From Deltaproteobacteria bacterium (GTDB lineage Bacteria; Myxococcota_A; UBA9042; PHBI01): a stretch of DNA of 64,000 bases. The notes below the pieces were generated by a model. It searched no databases and had not been told where the DNA came from. It saw nothing but the letters and a program-made list of their open reading frames with translations. Below, in pieces: positions 1-10,557 of this stretch. Position 1 is the stretch's first letter; every line of letters begins with the position of its first letter. Both the position numbers and the translations under genes were made by a program. The DNA lies in contig JACKFA010000014.1 of the NCBI GenBank assembly GCA_020632715.1, positions 45,886 through 109,885 of the forward strand, written 5' to 3'.

Positions 1-174
1 GGAGGCGACCTGCCCCGCCTCGACCTGCCAGCCGCACGGGGAGCCCGTGCAGGTGCTGTCGAAGCCGTCGTAGGCGAGCACGGGGCGGCCGTTGTTGCAC
101 GGGCAGCCGGCCGCGGTCAGCGCGAGCGCCGCGACGAGCAGCAGGCCGAGGAGGAGGCGGTTCGTCGTCACCAT
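1..174 (-). CDS. Putative lipoprotein, N-terminal part only
   Basis: The reading frame starts at ATG 174-172 and runs off the left edge of the window, so only 58 residues are visible. They form a type II signal peptide (hydrophobic stretch of leucine and alanine ending in TAAGC at about residues 20-24), followed by a Cys-Pro-Cys and a CTGSPCGW segment. It should be exported and lipidated by the Lgt/LspA route. The start overlaps the stop of the upstream gene by 7 nt, so the two are probably translationally coupled. Family and function cannot be read from the fragment. Confidence 0.7.
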   Translation of the reverse strand, partial: MVTTNRLLLGLLLVAALALTAAGCPCNNGRPVLAYDGFDSTCTGSPCGWQVEAGQVAS

Positions 175-899
175 CGCGCGAGCACCCGGAAGGCGAGGGT
201 CGGCGACCAGATGAACGGGGTGCCGACGTCGAGGGGGCCGAGGCCGCTCTGCCAGACGAAGCCGTAGCCGATGCGCAGGCCGACGCCGAAGTGCTCGGCC
301 ATGAGGTCCCAGAGGAGCGCGGGCTCGAGCACGACGTGGGCGCCGGTCGTGGCCTCGCCGCGGAGCGTCCACACGGTCGGGCCGGCGCCGGCGCCGAGGC
401 GGAGGCCGAACTGGATCCCGAAGTCGCGCTCGCAGTGCCCCTCGATGCAGAAGGTCGCCTCGGCGTAGGCGAGCGCGGTCACGCGGGTGAGGCGCGTCTC
501 GACGGGGTCGCGGATCCCGCGCCGCTCGGTGCCGACGGTGTCGACGACGAGCGTGCCGCCGACGCGGAGCCACGAGAAGAAGGCGCGATCGAACGTGACC
601 GCGCCGTGGAAGCCCGGCTCGCTGAGCTCGTAGCCGAAGCGGATGAGCTGGTCGCCGAGGTCGGTGTCGTCGAGGAGCGGGAAGCCGAAGCCGAGCTCGA
701 GGCCGAGGCGCCAGGGGCTCGGGATCTCGCTCGCCTCGGCGGGCAGGGCGTCGGCGGGGGCGGCCACGGCGGGGACGTCGGCGGTCGGCGCGTCCGCGGC
801 CGGCGGCTCGGCGCGCGCGCCGCGCGGGGCGAGCCCCGCGAGCCCGAGGAGGGCGGCGGCGCTCAGCGCGACGGCGAGCGGGCGGCGGGGGCGAACCAT
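168..899 (-). CDS. Secreted or outer-membrane beta-barrel-like protein
   Basis: 243 residues. An N-terminal signal peptide (about residues 1-30, ending ARA) is followed by a short Ala/Pro/Asp linker and about 190 residues rich in alternating hydrophobic and aromatic strands (for example LGLELGFGFPLLDD and VGLRIGYGFVWQSG). The chain ends in an aromatic residue (LARW), a common feature of outer-membrane barrels. One Cys pair (CIEGHC) is present. No named family is recognised. It overlaps the downstream lipoprotein start, which suggests a two-gene unit. Confidence 0.65.
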   Translation of the reverse strand: MVRPRRPLAVALSAAALLGLAGLAPRGARAEPPAADAPTADVPAVAAPADALPAEASEIPSPWRLGLELGFGFPLLDDTDLGDQLIRFGYELSEPGFHGAVTFDRAFFSWLRVGGTLVVDTVGTERRGIRDPVETRLTRVTALAYAEATFCIEGHCERDFGIQFGLRLGAGAGPTVWTLRGEATTGAHVVLEPALLWDLMAEHFGVGLRIGYGFVWQSGLGPLDVGTPFIWSPTLAFRVLARW

Positions 900-1005
900 G
901 GCGCGCAGGTTAGCAGCCCCCGCGACTCAGCTGAACCGCTGGATAAGGAATCGCGCGCAGGGCGAGGCCACTGCGCGCGATGGATCGGAGATCCGCCGGC
1001 GACGA

Positions 1006-2406
<1,401 letters not shown>

Positions 2407-2715
2407 GACGGTCTCCTCAAGCAGTCCGTCCCGGCTCTCGACGCCCCTCACTCCCCTGATGGCGACGAGAGCCCGCGACGCAGATGAAGTGTCCACGCCT
2501 CCGGCGATCGGCTCAGATTTTTTTGCGACCGCGAAGAGGCGCTCCCCGCCTCGGCGCGGGGGCGCCCCAGACCTCGCTCCTGTCGGCCTTCGCGCGATAT
2601 CGCCCCGAGGTCGTCACTTTCGTGAGCCATTCCGAGGCGCTCACTACACTATGGATCCGAGCCTGTCGGTGCGAGCCTTCGGCCGCGTCGGCGGGTCCCG
2701 CCAACGATCCGCGAT
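2407..2715. other. Divergent intergenic region without a gene
   Basis: This 309-bp gap separates the minus-strand TSP3 gene from the plus-strand sigma factor and must hold both promoters. It contains a run of seven T at about 2517-2523, unusual in this GC-rich sequence. No RNA gene or clear operator was found. Confidence 0.4.
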
Positions 2716-3372
2716 ATGACGACCCTTCCTGACGAGAGTCCGCGACCAGACGCCTCCCCGCAGCAGCGGGGGGGCGTCGTTCGCCACCTGCCCATCGGCG
2801 CCGACGACGCGGCCCTCGCGAACGCCCTTCGCGACGGCCACAGCCGGGCCCGGGCGGAGCTCTACGATCGCCACGCCCCCCACGTGAGGCGCGTCCTCGT
2901 GCGCGTCATCGGCTTCTCCCCCGATCTCGACGATCTCCTCCAGGACACGTTCGCCGCGGCCTTCGCGAGCGTCGGCTCCCTGTCCGACGGCTCGAAGCTC
3001 CGCGGCTGGCTCACCTCCGTCGCCATCTACACGGCGCGCGGGTGGCTCCGGAAGCACAGCCGCCGCCGGTGGCTGGTCTTCACCGACGCGACGCCCGAGC
3101 GCGAGGCGCCCGTCGCGTCCGGCGAGGTCCGCGAAGCCCTGCGCGAGACCTACGCCGTCCTCGACCGCATGCGCGCCGACGAGCGCGTCGCCTTCGCCCT
3201 CCGCTACATCGACGGGATGCAGCTCGAGGAGGTCGCGGCGGCCGCGCGGTGCTCGCTCGCGACCATCAAGCGCCGGCTCGCCCGGGCCGAGCGCACGTTC
3301 ACGACCCACGCGAAGAAGAACCCGGCGCTCGCGAGCTGGCTCGCGGCCGGCGCCCGATGGGGGAAGCCATGA
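2716..3372 (+). CDS. ECF-type RNA polymerase sigma factor
   Basis: 218 residues. Region 2 is visible at about residues 35-105 (RARAELYDRHAPHVRRVL then DLDDLLQDTFAAAF, matching the conserved core-binding DxxQ/E-F segment). Region 4 is at about 150-200 (ERVAFALRYIDGMQLEEVA then CSLATIKRRLARAE, a helix-turn-helix for the -35 element). The downstream FecR-like gene starts inside its stop codon (ATGA at 3369-3372). Such coupling is typical of a sigma factor with its regulator, so I infer that the FecR/TPR protein controls it. No zinc-binding anti-sigma protein is present. Confidence 0.9.
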   Translation: MTTLPDESPRPDASPQQRGGVVRHLPIGADDAALANALRDGHSRARAELYDRHAPHVRRVLVRVIGFSPDLDDLLQDTFAAAFASVGSLSDGSKLRGWLTSVAIYTARGWLRKHSRRRWLVFTDATPEREAPVASGEVREALRETYAVLDRMRADERVAFALRYIDGMQLEEVAAAARCSLATIKRRLARAERTFTTHAKKNPALASWLAAGARWGKP

Positions 3373-4737
3373 CCTCCGCACTCGAAGAGCTGGGGCGGCA
3401 GATCGCCGCCGAGCAGGACGCCATCCTCGCGCGCGACGGGGCCGCCGGCCTCGCCCGCGTGCGCCACCGGGTGCTGAGCCCGCCCCCCGCGCGCGTGCCG
3501 CTCGGGCGCGGCTTCGCGCTCGCGCTCGCCGCCCTCGCCGTGGGGGCCGCGGTGGCCGTCGCCGTCGCGCTCTGGCCGGCCGGCGAGCCCGACCTCGGGT
3601 ACGCCCTCGCCGACGGCACCCCCGGCCACGCCGGCGCGACCGTCGCCGCGGCGGACGCGCCGCTCACCCTCGACTTCACGGACGGGTCGTCCGTGACCCT
3701 CGCGCCGACCGCGCAGATCACGGTGGCGTCCCTCGACGAGCGCGGCGCGAGCCTCGTCCTCGACAGCGGGCGCGCCTCGTTCGCCGTGACGCCGGGGCAC
3801 GCGACGCGCTGGAGCGTCGGCGCGGGGGCGTTCACGGTGCACGTCACGGGGACGCGCTTCGACGTCGCCTGGTCGCCGCGCCACGGGGAGTTCGTGCTGG
3901 AGCTGACCGAGGGGCACGTGCTCGTGACCGGTCCGTCGCTCGGGCAGGGGCGCCACGTCATGGCCGGTGAGCGCGTGCGGGTGTCCATCCCCGAGGACCG
4001 GGTCGAGTTTGGTGCCGTCGCGGCCGCCGCGGCCGACGCGGACCGCTGGGGCGACGGCGCGGCGGCGGCTGGCGCGCCCCGGGGCGACGACGCCGTCGCG
4101 GAGGCCGCGGCGCCGCGCGCTCACCGGGCCGCCGCCGCGCCGAGCGCCGCCTCGCCGCGCGAGGAGCGTGGCGCGGGCGAGGTCGTCGCGAGGTCCCAGC
4201 CGGAGAACGACGCCGCCGTCACGCCCGGCGTCGGCATGCCGGCCGCCCCCGCGGAGGCCCCGGCGCCGCCGCGCGCGCGACTGGCGCGAGCTCTCGGCCG
4301 ACGGCCGCTACCGGGACGCCATGGCGCAGGTCGAGCAGCGCGGCTTCGCGGCGCTCGTCGCGGAGGCCGGCGCCGACGGGCTCTCCGCCCTCGGCGACAC
4401 CGCGCGGCTCGCGGGCGACTGGGAGCGCGCGCGCGTCGCCTACCTCGCCCTCCGCGAGCGCCACCCCGGCACGCGCGAGGCGCAGGCGGCCGCCTTCTTC
4501 CTCGGGCGCATCGACTTCGACCGGCGCCGCGCCTTCCTCGAGGCGGCGAGCTGGTTCGAGCGCTACCTCGGCGAGGCGCCGGAGGGGAGCTTCGCGCCGC
4601 AGGCGCTCGGCAGGCTCGTCGAGGCGTGGCAGCGCGCCGGCGAGCGCGACCGCGCCCGCGAGACGGCGCGCACCTACCTCGACCGCTACCCCTCGGGCCC
4701 CCACGCCGGGCTCGCGAAGCGGGTCCTCACGCAGTAG
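3369..4737 (+). CDS. FecR-domain protein with C-terminal TPRs; one frameshift
   Basis: About 455 residues if read through one frame change. The N-terminal half has a cytoplasmic stretch, one membrane helix (about 55-75, ALALAALAVGAAVAVAVALW) and a FecR-type periplasmic domain (FTVHVTGTRFDVAWS, about 150-210), then an Ala/Pro-rich linker. After the shift the frame reads DWRELSADGRYRDAMAQ and two or three tetratricopeptide-like repeats to the stop at 4737. The switch lies in the GC dinucleotide run at about 4271-4279 and fits one extra base. Because both halves keep good protein character, I treat it as one gene with a sequencing or recent indel. Its start overlaps the sigma-factor stop, which suggests a sigma regulator. 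Confidence 0.75.
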
Positions 4738-4939
4738 CCATCGGCGTCGGCGGCGCGCCACGTCGCGCGGCGGCGCCCCGCTGGTTCGGACAACCGAACC
4801 CGGGGAAGGGAGCCGCCCGAGTGGCCTCAGAGCCGCATGGATGGCCGGCGTAACGCAATGTATCGCCACGGCGGTGACGGAATACGGCCCTGGGGGGTGG
4901 GGTTTCACCCGACTGGACGCGCCAGCCCCAGGAGGCCCA

Positions 4940-5287
4940 GTGACCCATCGCGCACCCCGTTGGAAGGACCATGAGACCTGGATGTGCATCAACCACATCC
5001 CGCCCGTGTCGCTGCCCGTGACGGCGACGCGATGCTGGTTCGGCGCCTGCAAGTCGACCCGCCCGGAGATGGAGAACCGCCCCGCCCCCGAGGAGCGGAT
5101 CATCGTCCGGCCGCGCGCCGCCACGCTCCTCGACGAGGGCGTGCAGCTCTGCGCCTGGGACGAGTGCGATCGCCCGGCGCGCCCCGGCTCCAAGTACTGC
5201 AGCCGCAAGTGCTCGAACAAGAACGCGCGCAAGCGCTTCCGCGCCCGGGCGTCCGACGGAGACGAGGCGAACGAGGCCGCGGCCTGA
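4940..5287 (+). CDS. Small cysteine-rich zinc-ribbon-like protein
   Basis: 115 residues from GTG 4940, chosen because AGGAGG lies just upstream; an in-frame ATG at 4841 has no ribosome-binding site. Two cysteine-containing modules are visible: an N-terminal MCINHIPP...RCWFGACK and a C-terminal CAWDECDRPARPGSKYCS followed by RKCSNKNARKRF. The spacing of the second module (C-x4-C then C-x3-C) fits a zinc ribbon with a basic tail, which would suit nucleic-acid binding. No family name is assigned. It stands alone between the FecR gene and the DUF1499 gene. Confidence 0.6.
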   Translation: MTHRAPRWKDHETWMCINHIPPVSLPVTATRCWFGACKSTRPEMENRPAPEERIIVRPRAATLLDEGVQLCAWDECDRPARPGSKYCSRKCSNKNARKRFRARASDGDEANEAAA

Positions 5288-5512
5288 GCGGGCGCGCGTC
5301 CTCTCCCCTCTCTCCTCGGTCGAGAACCTGAGGGCCGCTCGCGCGAGGTGTTCCCCCCTCCTCCCCGTCGCGCGAGCGCGCCCCCCGGGTGTGCGGGCCC
5401 GGGTCTCGACGGTCTGGCCTGGCGCGCGGCGCGAGCTGCGCGACCTCGCGGTGGCGCGCCGACGTCGACGGCGGTAGACCTGTCCGGGTCCAGCCGACGA
5501 GGAGGTGACCGC

Positions 5513-6250
5513 GTGGCCGACGAGCAGCTGCAGAGCGAGCCCCCGAGACCCTGGCGCGGCGTGGGCCCGCTCCTCGCCCTCGCCGGGCTCGTCCTCTTCG
5601 GCGTGGGCGCGCTCCTCGGCCTCACGCGCGTCGTGACCGGCCTCCCGCCCTTCGTCGTGAGCATGGGGGGCGCGGCGCTCTCGGCCATCGGGCTCCTGCT
5701 CGGGCTCGTGGCGCTCGCGCGCGGACGCCGGCGGCGCGCGCGGCGCGCGGTGTCGGTCGGCCTCGTGGCGCCCGTGGTCGTCGTCGCGTTCTGGCTCCAC
5801 CTCGGCGGCGCGCCCGCCATCAACGACGTCACGACCGACCTCGACGACCCGCCGCGCCTCGTCACCGCCGGGGACGCCGCGGTGCCCTTCCCCGCGGACA
5901 CGGCGGCCGTCCACCGCGAGGCCTACGGCGACCTCCGCCCGCTCATCACCTCGATCCCGCCCGCGCGCGCGCTCGCCGCCGCGGCGACCGCCGTGCGGCA
6001 GGGCGAGGACGACGGCCTCGCGCTGATCGCCGTGGACGAGGCGCGCGGCGAGGTGCGCGCCACCGCGACGAGCGGCGTGTTCGGCTTCGTCGACGACGTC
6101 ACCGTGCGCGTCCGCGCCCACGACGGCGGCGGCGCGCGCGTCGACGTGCGGTCGCGCTCGCGGCAGGGCCGCGGTGACCTCGGCGTGAACGCGCAGCGCG
6201 TCCGGGCCTTGCTCCAGGCCATCGCGAGCCAGCTCGCGCCGGAGATCTGA
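5513..6250 (+). CDS. DUF1499-domain membrane protein
   Basis: 245 residues from GTG 5513, preceded by GGAGGTGA at 5501-5508. Three hydrophobic segments occupy about residues 15-110. The C-terminal half carries DUF1499 hallmarks: INDVTTDLDDPPRL, a tyrosine-containing stretch ending DLRPL, then RATATSGVFGFVDDVTVRV and VDVRSRSRQGRGDLGVNA. The biochemical role of DUF1499 is not established. The gene is single and is followed 75 bp later by an alpha/beta hydrolase in the same direction. Confidence 0.85.
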   Translation: MADEQLQSEPPRPWRGVGPLLALAGLVLFGVGALLGLTRVVTGLPPFVVSMGGAALSAIGLLLGLVALARGRRRRARRAVSVGLVAPVVVVAFWLHLGGAPAINDVTTDLDDPPRLVTAGDAAVPFPADTAAVHREAYGDLRPLITSIPPARALAAAATAVRQGEDDGLALIAVDEARGEVRATATSGVFGFVDDVTVRVRAHDGGGARVDVRSRSRQGRGDLGVNAQRVRALLQAIASQLAPEI

Positions 6251-6325
6251 TCCTTTTTCGCGGGCGATGTCGGCGCGCCGCCGCCTCGCGCGTCCTCGGG
6301 GGCGAACCCTGTCCCGGAGGACCCG

Positions 6326-7285
6326 ATGAACCCGACCCGCACCGTCTCCACCGCCCTCGTCGCCGCCGCCCTCGCCACCGCCGGAGCCGCCGCCCCGGCC
6401 TCCGCGCGCCCGAAGACCCCCGCCGCCCAGGCGCCCCTCCGCGACGGCGCGACCGGCGTCGTCGACCGCGGCGACGGCGTCGCCATCCACTACGAGGTCC
6501 ACGGCGGCGCCGGCGAGCCGCTCGTGCTCCTCCACGGCGGCCTCGGCGCGACCGGCATGTTCGGCCCGGTCCTGCCGGCGCTCGCCGCGCGCCACCAGGT
6601 CATCGGCGTCGACCTCCAGGGCCACGGCGCCTCCACGCTCGGCGACCGCCGCATGGACAGCGACGCGATGGCCGACGACGTCGCCGCCGTGCTCGACGCG
6701 CTGGGCGTCCCCGCCGCCGACGTCGCCGGCTACTCGCTCGGCGGCGCCATCGCCTACCGCCTCGCCGTGCGGCACCCGGAGCGCGTCCGGCGCCTCGTCG
6801 CGGTGTCCGCCCCCACGAGCAGCGCCGGCTGGTACCCCGACCTGCGCGCGCAGATGATCACCGTGAGCTCGGCCGCGGCCGAGGCGATGAAGCCGTCGCC
6901 CATGTACCAGCTCTACGCGCAGCTCCAGCCGCGCGTCGGGGACTGGCCGCGCCTCCTCGACGCGATCGGCGCCCTCATCCGCGAGGAGTACGACTGGACC
7001 GCGGACATCGCCGCGCTGCCGATGCCCATCATCTTCGTCGTGGGCGACGCCGACGCCGTCCGCTTCGACCACCTGCTCGCCGTCTTCGCGCGCTTCGGCG
7101 GCGGGAAGCGGGACGCCGGCTGGGACGGCGCCGGGCGCCCGCGCGCGCAGCTCGCGGTGCTCCCGGGGACCACGCACTACGACATCGGCGTCTCCCCGGC
7201 GCTCGCCGACGCGGTGAACCGCTTCCTCGCCACCCCCGCGGCGCCCGGCGCCGGCGTCAGTACGGACCGCGCGGGGGCGCGATGA
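6326..7285 (+). CDS. Secreted alpha/beta hydrolase
   Basis: 319 residues. The ATG follows CGGAGGACCCG. A signal peptide (about 1-28, ending ASA) suggests export. The hydrolase core shows the oxyanion region LLHGGLG, the nucleophile elbow GYSLGG (Ser of the catalytic triad), an aspartate in FVVGDADAVRF and a histidine in GTTHYDIG. The order and spacing suit esterases, lipases or haloperoxidase-like enzymes; substrate unknown. Its 3' end overlaps the convergent effector-like gene by 29 bp. Confidence 0.85.
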   Translation: MNPTRTVSTALVAAALATAGAAAPASARPKTPAAQAPLRDGATGVVDRGDGVAIHYEVHGGAGEPLVLLHGGLGATGMFGPVLPALAARHQVIGVDLQGHGASTLGDRRMDSDAMADDVAAVLDALGVPAADVAGYSLGGAIAYRLAVRHPERVRRLVAVSAPTSSAGWYPDLRAQMITVSSAAAEAMKPSPMYQLYAQLQPRVGDWPRLLDAIGALIREEYDWTADIAALPMPIIFVVGDADAVRFDHLLAVFARFGGGKRDAGWDGAGRPRAQLAVLPGTTHYDIGVSPALADAVNRFLATPAAPGAGVSTDRAGAR

Positions 7286-8537
7286 CGCACTGGAAGCAGG
7301 CGCGCGTGAGCGACGTGCGGAGGTAGGTGTTGAGGCCCGACACGCCGCTCACCGCGGCGGCGATGTCGGTCGCCGCGGCCTCCTTGTCGGCGTTCAACGC
7401 GGCGAGCCAGCGGTCGAGGGCCTCGGGTGTACCGCTCGGCAGGCGGTCGCGGTGGGTGAGGAGGTTCTCGATGGCGTCCTTCAGGTGCGCGACGTGCGGG
7501 TTCCCGCCGCCGGCCATGACGCGGTCGACGTCGTCGGCGAGCTCGACCACGTCGTCGGCGAAGTTCCAGGTCATGATGGAGGGCAGCCAGCCGAGCAGCA
7601 TGGGCGCCGCGCGCAGGCCGCTCTCGCGCATGACGTTCTTCGGCTCCTTCAGCTTGTCCGGGTCGTCGAGCGCGTACATCGCCCAGTCGTCGGGGAGCTT
7701 CACGTAGTCCGACGAGACCACGATGTAGGGGATCGCGTCGGTGTTCGCGGCGGCCTTGGTCTTGGCGAGGAACTCCGTGTACACGTCGCCCTTCTCGCCG
7801 TGCATGAGGACCGTGCAGCCGGCCGACCAGTCCTTCGCGAGCGAGGCCGTCGACGGGTAGTCGAAGCCGTAGTGGATGTGGATCGTGTCGTTCGCCTCGG
7901 TGGCGACGAACTCCCAGCGCTTCGGGCCGGTCCGCGTCGGCGGCACGAGCGCGTTCTGGACCCCCGTGAAGACGCGCTGCGTCTTCGTGGCCTCGCGCGC
8001 GAGCATCACCTGCTCGGCGGCGCCCGTGTAGACATGGAGCGCGGTGTGCGTCTCGTGGTGCGGCCCCTGGAAGCACTTGTAGAGCTTGCCCTCGAGGAGG
8101 TACGGGCTCCCCGTCGTCCCGCTCGACTCGATGCTCGGATCGATGGTGCATGGGTAGACGATGGCGCTCGTGCCCTCCTCCGGCGTCGTCTCCGCCCACA
8201 CCATGAAGAGCAGGTCGTTGAACGTCGTGGTCGTGTCCCCCTTCGACGCCGTGAAGGGGCCGCGGTCCGCGGGGCGCGCGTTGCGCGTGTAGCTGTCCTC
8301 GTCCTGGTTCGCGCCGGCGGTGCGGCTCGACTCGCGGACGCCGAGCAGCGCGAGCTCGTTCGGGCCCGTCGGGAACGCCTGGCGGAACGCGCGATAGACC
8401 ATCTCCACCCAGTTGTGGACGGTCGGGAAGGTGACGTCGGTCGCGTTCGCCTTGGCCGCGCGGATCCGCGCCACCCGCGCCGCCTCGGTCACGCTCGCGG
8501 GCCGCGCCGGCGGCCGGACGGTCATTCGGTCAACCAT
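7257..8537 (-). CDS. Putative type VI secretion cargo effector downstream of PAAR
   Basis: 426 residues from ATG 8537 (AAGGTG upstream); a start at 8525, overlapping the PAAR stop as ATGA, is equally likely. No signal peptide. No named family is recognised with certainty. Residues about 230-270 contain DTIHIHYGFDYPS and DWSAGCTVLMHG. An upstream histidine followed by S-x-GC recalls the His/Cys arrangement of L,D-transpeptidase-like or phage peptidoglycan-hydrolysing folds, so a cell-wall or peptidase activity is an inference only. Position directly after a PAAR protein on the same strand, with overlapping ends, is the usual place for a type VI cargo effector. No obvious immunity gene follows: the next gene is the convergent hydrolase. 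Confidence 0.6.
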   Translation of the reverse strand: MVDRMTVRPPARPASVTEAARVARIRAAKANATDVTFPTVHNWVEMVYRAFRQAFPTGPNELALLGVRESSRTAGANQDEDSYTRNARPADRGPFTASKGDTTTTFNDLLFMVWAETTPEEGTSAIVYPCTIDPSIESSGTTGSPYLLEGKLYKCFQGPHHETHTALHVYTGAAEQVMLAREATKTQRVFTGVQNALVPPTRTGPKRWEFVATEANDTIHIHYGFDYPSTASLAKDWSAGCTVLMHGEKGDVYTEFLAKTKAAANTDAIPYIVVSSDYVKLPDDWAMYALDDPDKLKEPKNVMRESGLRAAPMLLGWLPSIMTWNFADDVVELADDVDRVMAGGGNPHVAHLKDAIENLLTHRDRLPSGTPEALDRWLAALNADKEAAATDIAAAVSGVSGLNTYLRTSLTRACFQCVIAPPRGPY

Positions 8538-9088
8538 TTCACCTTCTCGACCGCGTGGGACACGACGAGGTGTGCGAATTCACACAGCCCCGACACCGTG
8601 GTCGTCCCGCTGAACGTGATCTTCCGGTCGGCCTCGTGCGGGCAGCTCACGGTGACCGTCGCCTGCTTGAGCTCGCGCCCGAGGGCGTCCATGAGCTTGA
8701 TCGTGTGCGACAGGTCGTGCGGCGCGGGCGCCGGCGGCGGCGAGTCGTCGATGGTCTTGTCGGTCTTCCCGCCGCCCGTGAAGACGTTCGGGCTCCCGGC
8801 GACCATCTTCCCCGCGCCCCCGCAGTGGTCGTCGTCGTCGTCGACGCGGTGCGCCGGCCGCCCGTTGATGAACACCGAGTCCGAGCCCTTCACCGCGACC
8901 CAGGTGTTCGACCCGCAGCACGCCGCGTGGATCCCCGTGTCCTGGTAGCGGAGCGCTGGGAGCGCGTTGACGTAGACGTCCGGCGAGCCGGCCGAGCCCG
9001 GGCCGATGCAGCCGTGCGGGCACGCCGGGCAGCCGTGGGAGTCGGCGCCAACCTGCGAGTTGTCTCCGATGCGGCTCTGTGCGGGCAC
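8522..9088 (-). CDS. PAAR-domain protein (type VI secretion spike tip)
   Basis: 188 residues from GTG 9088, preceded by GGGAGAGG. The first 115 residues are a PAAR-like domain: an early HGCPACPHGCIGPGSAG turn, a TGIHAACCGSN segment, SVFINGRPAHRVDDDDDHCG and a later repeat GKMVAGSPNVFTGG. The His and Cys residues fit the single zinc site of PAAR cones that cap VgrG. The last 60 residues form a beta-rich extension that may adapt the next gene's product. The rest of the type VI machinery is not in the window, so this is an orphan spike-effector module. Confidence 0.85.
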   Translation of the reverse strand: MPAQSRIGDNSQVGADSHGCPACPHGCIGPGSAGSPDVYVNALPALRYQDTGIHAACCGSNTWVAVKGSDSVFINGRPAHRVDDDDDHCGGAGKMVAGSPNVFTGGGKTDKTIDDSPPPAPAPHDLSHTIKLMDALGRELKQATVTVSCPHEADRKITFSGTTTVSGLCEFAHLVVSHAVEKVKWLTE

Positions 9089-9288
9089 GAACCTCTCCCG
9101 AGCGGGGCAGGAGGAGGCTAGACCAGCCGAGCGGGCGATCGCGAGGCCAACCGGCCGACGCGGGACCGGACCCTGTGGTCCAGTTCGGGCCGAGATACGC
9201 GCCCCGGCGACGCTTTTCGGCGTTACAAGGGCCGCAACAAATCGTCGGGAACGATCGGTCTACCAGCCGCCACCAGAGCCGCCGACGG

Positions 9289-10557
9289 TCATGGTGCAGT
9301 GCAACATGGATCGAGGCAGCAGCCCTCGAGCGCGTCCCCCGCGGGGAGCGGCATCGCCGCCGAGACCTGGCTCCCGACGCTCACGACGACGCCGTCGGCG
9401 GTGTCCGCGAAGACGACCTGGTCGGCGAGCCCGGGGATGGTGCCGGCGCAGATCTCGCCGTTCACGGACGCCGTCGGCGTCGGCTCGCAGCCCATGCGGT
9501 ACGCGAAGCGCTCGGGCGCGCCGCGCACGTAGTCGGTCGCGACGCCGCTGCCCTGGACGTCGAGCGCGTGCTGGTCGCAGCTGAGCGCGCCCGCGGTGAC
9601 CACCTTCACGCTCCACGTCAGGTACGGGTAGACGGCGCCCGCCGGCGTGAAGCCGGACGGCCAGAGCTGCGAGCTCGCCGTCGCCTTGCCCGTGAGCGTG
9701 CAGTCGAGCGTCGCCGGCATCGCGTCGAGGTCGAGGCCGATGGCGTGCGTCCAGCCGCACTTCTGGTACGGCGCGAGCTGCTCGTAGGTGCGGTAGCTGG
9801 CCGTCTCGAAGACGTAGGGCGCGAGCGGGCCCTGGTTCCCGGGGCCGCCGCTCGGGACGTGCACCATGTGCGTGGTCGCGCCGGACTGCGTGTCGACGCA
9901 GTCGAGGTCGAGCGCGTCCATGTACATGATCGTAGGCTGGCTGCCGCCCGACGTGCACGCGAACGCCGCGACGATGGTCGTGCTGCGCGCGTCGCCGTCG
10001 AAGAGGAGGTCGATGGGCTGCCCGTCGCGCTTGCAGTCGAGCTTCGCCGAGCAGAACACGTCCTCGAAGGAGACCGCGACGTCGAAGAAGCCCTGATTGG
10101 CGGCGCGCGCGATGGTCAGGTCGAACGCGACGGGCGTGTCGCCGTTCGGCGTGCAGTCGGCCGGCTTCGAGACGGGCGTCGGGTTCCGGTAGTCGCTGAT
10201 GGCCTGCCCGTCGACCTCGAGGCGGTCGAGCGTGAGGGTGACGACGTTGTCGGTGGCCTGCGCGTCGCAGGGGCCGACGTAGGCGATGGCCCCCTGCCCG
10301 TCGCCGTACGCGCTCGAGCGGACGGTCTTCGTCCAGACGGTCGTGGCGCCCGCGTTCGTCGTGACCTCGAGCGTCCAGACGGCGTCCGTCACGCCCGCGA
10401 GGGTCAACGGCGCGACGTCGATCTGGAGCCGCGCGCCGGCGGTCCCGCTGGTTTGGGCGTCGGGGCCGCGCCCGGCGCAGCCGCCCGCGACCAGGGCGAA
10501 CGCCGCGGCGGCCAGCGCCCCGCGACGACGGGCGGTTCGGAGCGCGCTCACTCGCAT
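9289..10557 (-). CDS. Myxobacterial lipoprotein, function unknown
   Basis: 422 residues from ATG 10557. The lipobox is VAGGC (about residues 23-27). The mature part is beta-rich with scattered Cys pairs (VGPCDAQ, KLDCKRDG, ACTSGG, LDLDCVD, KCGWTH) and ends CCLDPCCTAP. It overlaps the upstream adhesin gene by 10 bp, so the two are co-translated and probably act together on the cell surface. No domain was recognised. Confidence 0.75.
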   Translation of the reverse strand: MRVSALRTARRRGALAAAAFALVAGGCAGRGPDAQTSGTAGARLQIDVAPLTLAGVTDAVWTLEVTTNAGATTVWTKTVRSSAYGDGQGAIAYVGPCDAQATDNVVTLTLDRLEVDGQAISDYRNPTPVSKPADCTPNGDTPVAFDLTIARAANQGFFDVAVSFEDVFCSAKLDCKRDGQPIDLLFDGDARSTTIVAAFACTSGGSQPTIMYMDALDLDCVDTQSGATTHMVHVPSGGPGNQGPLAPYVFETASYRTYEQLAPYQKCGWTHAIGLDLDAMPATLDCTLTGKATASSQLWPSGFTPAGAVYPYLTWSVKVVTAGALSCDQHALDVQGSGVATDYVRGAPERFAYRMGCEPTPTASVNGEICAGTIPGLADQVVFADTADGVVVSVGSQVSAAMPLPAGDALEGCCLDPCCTAP

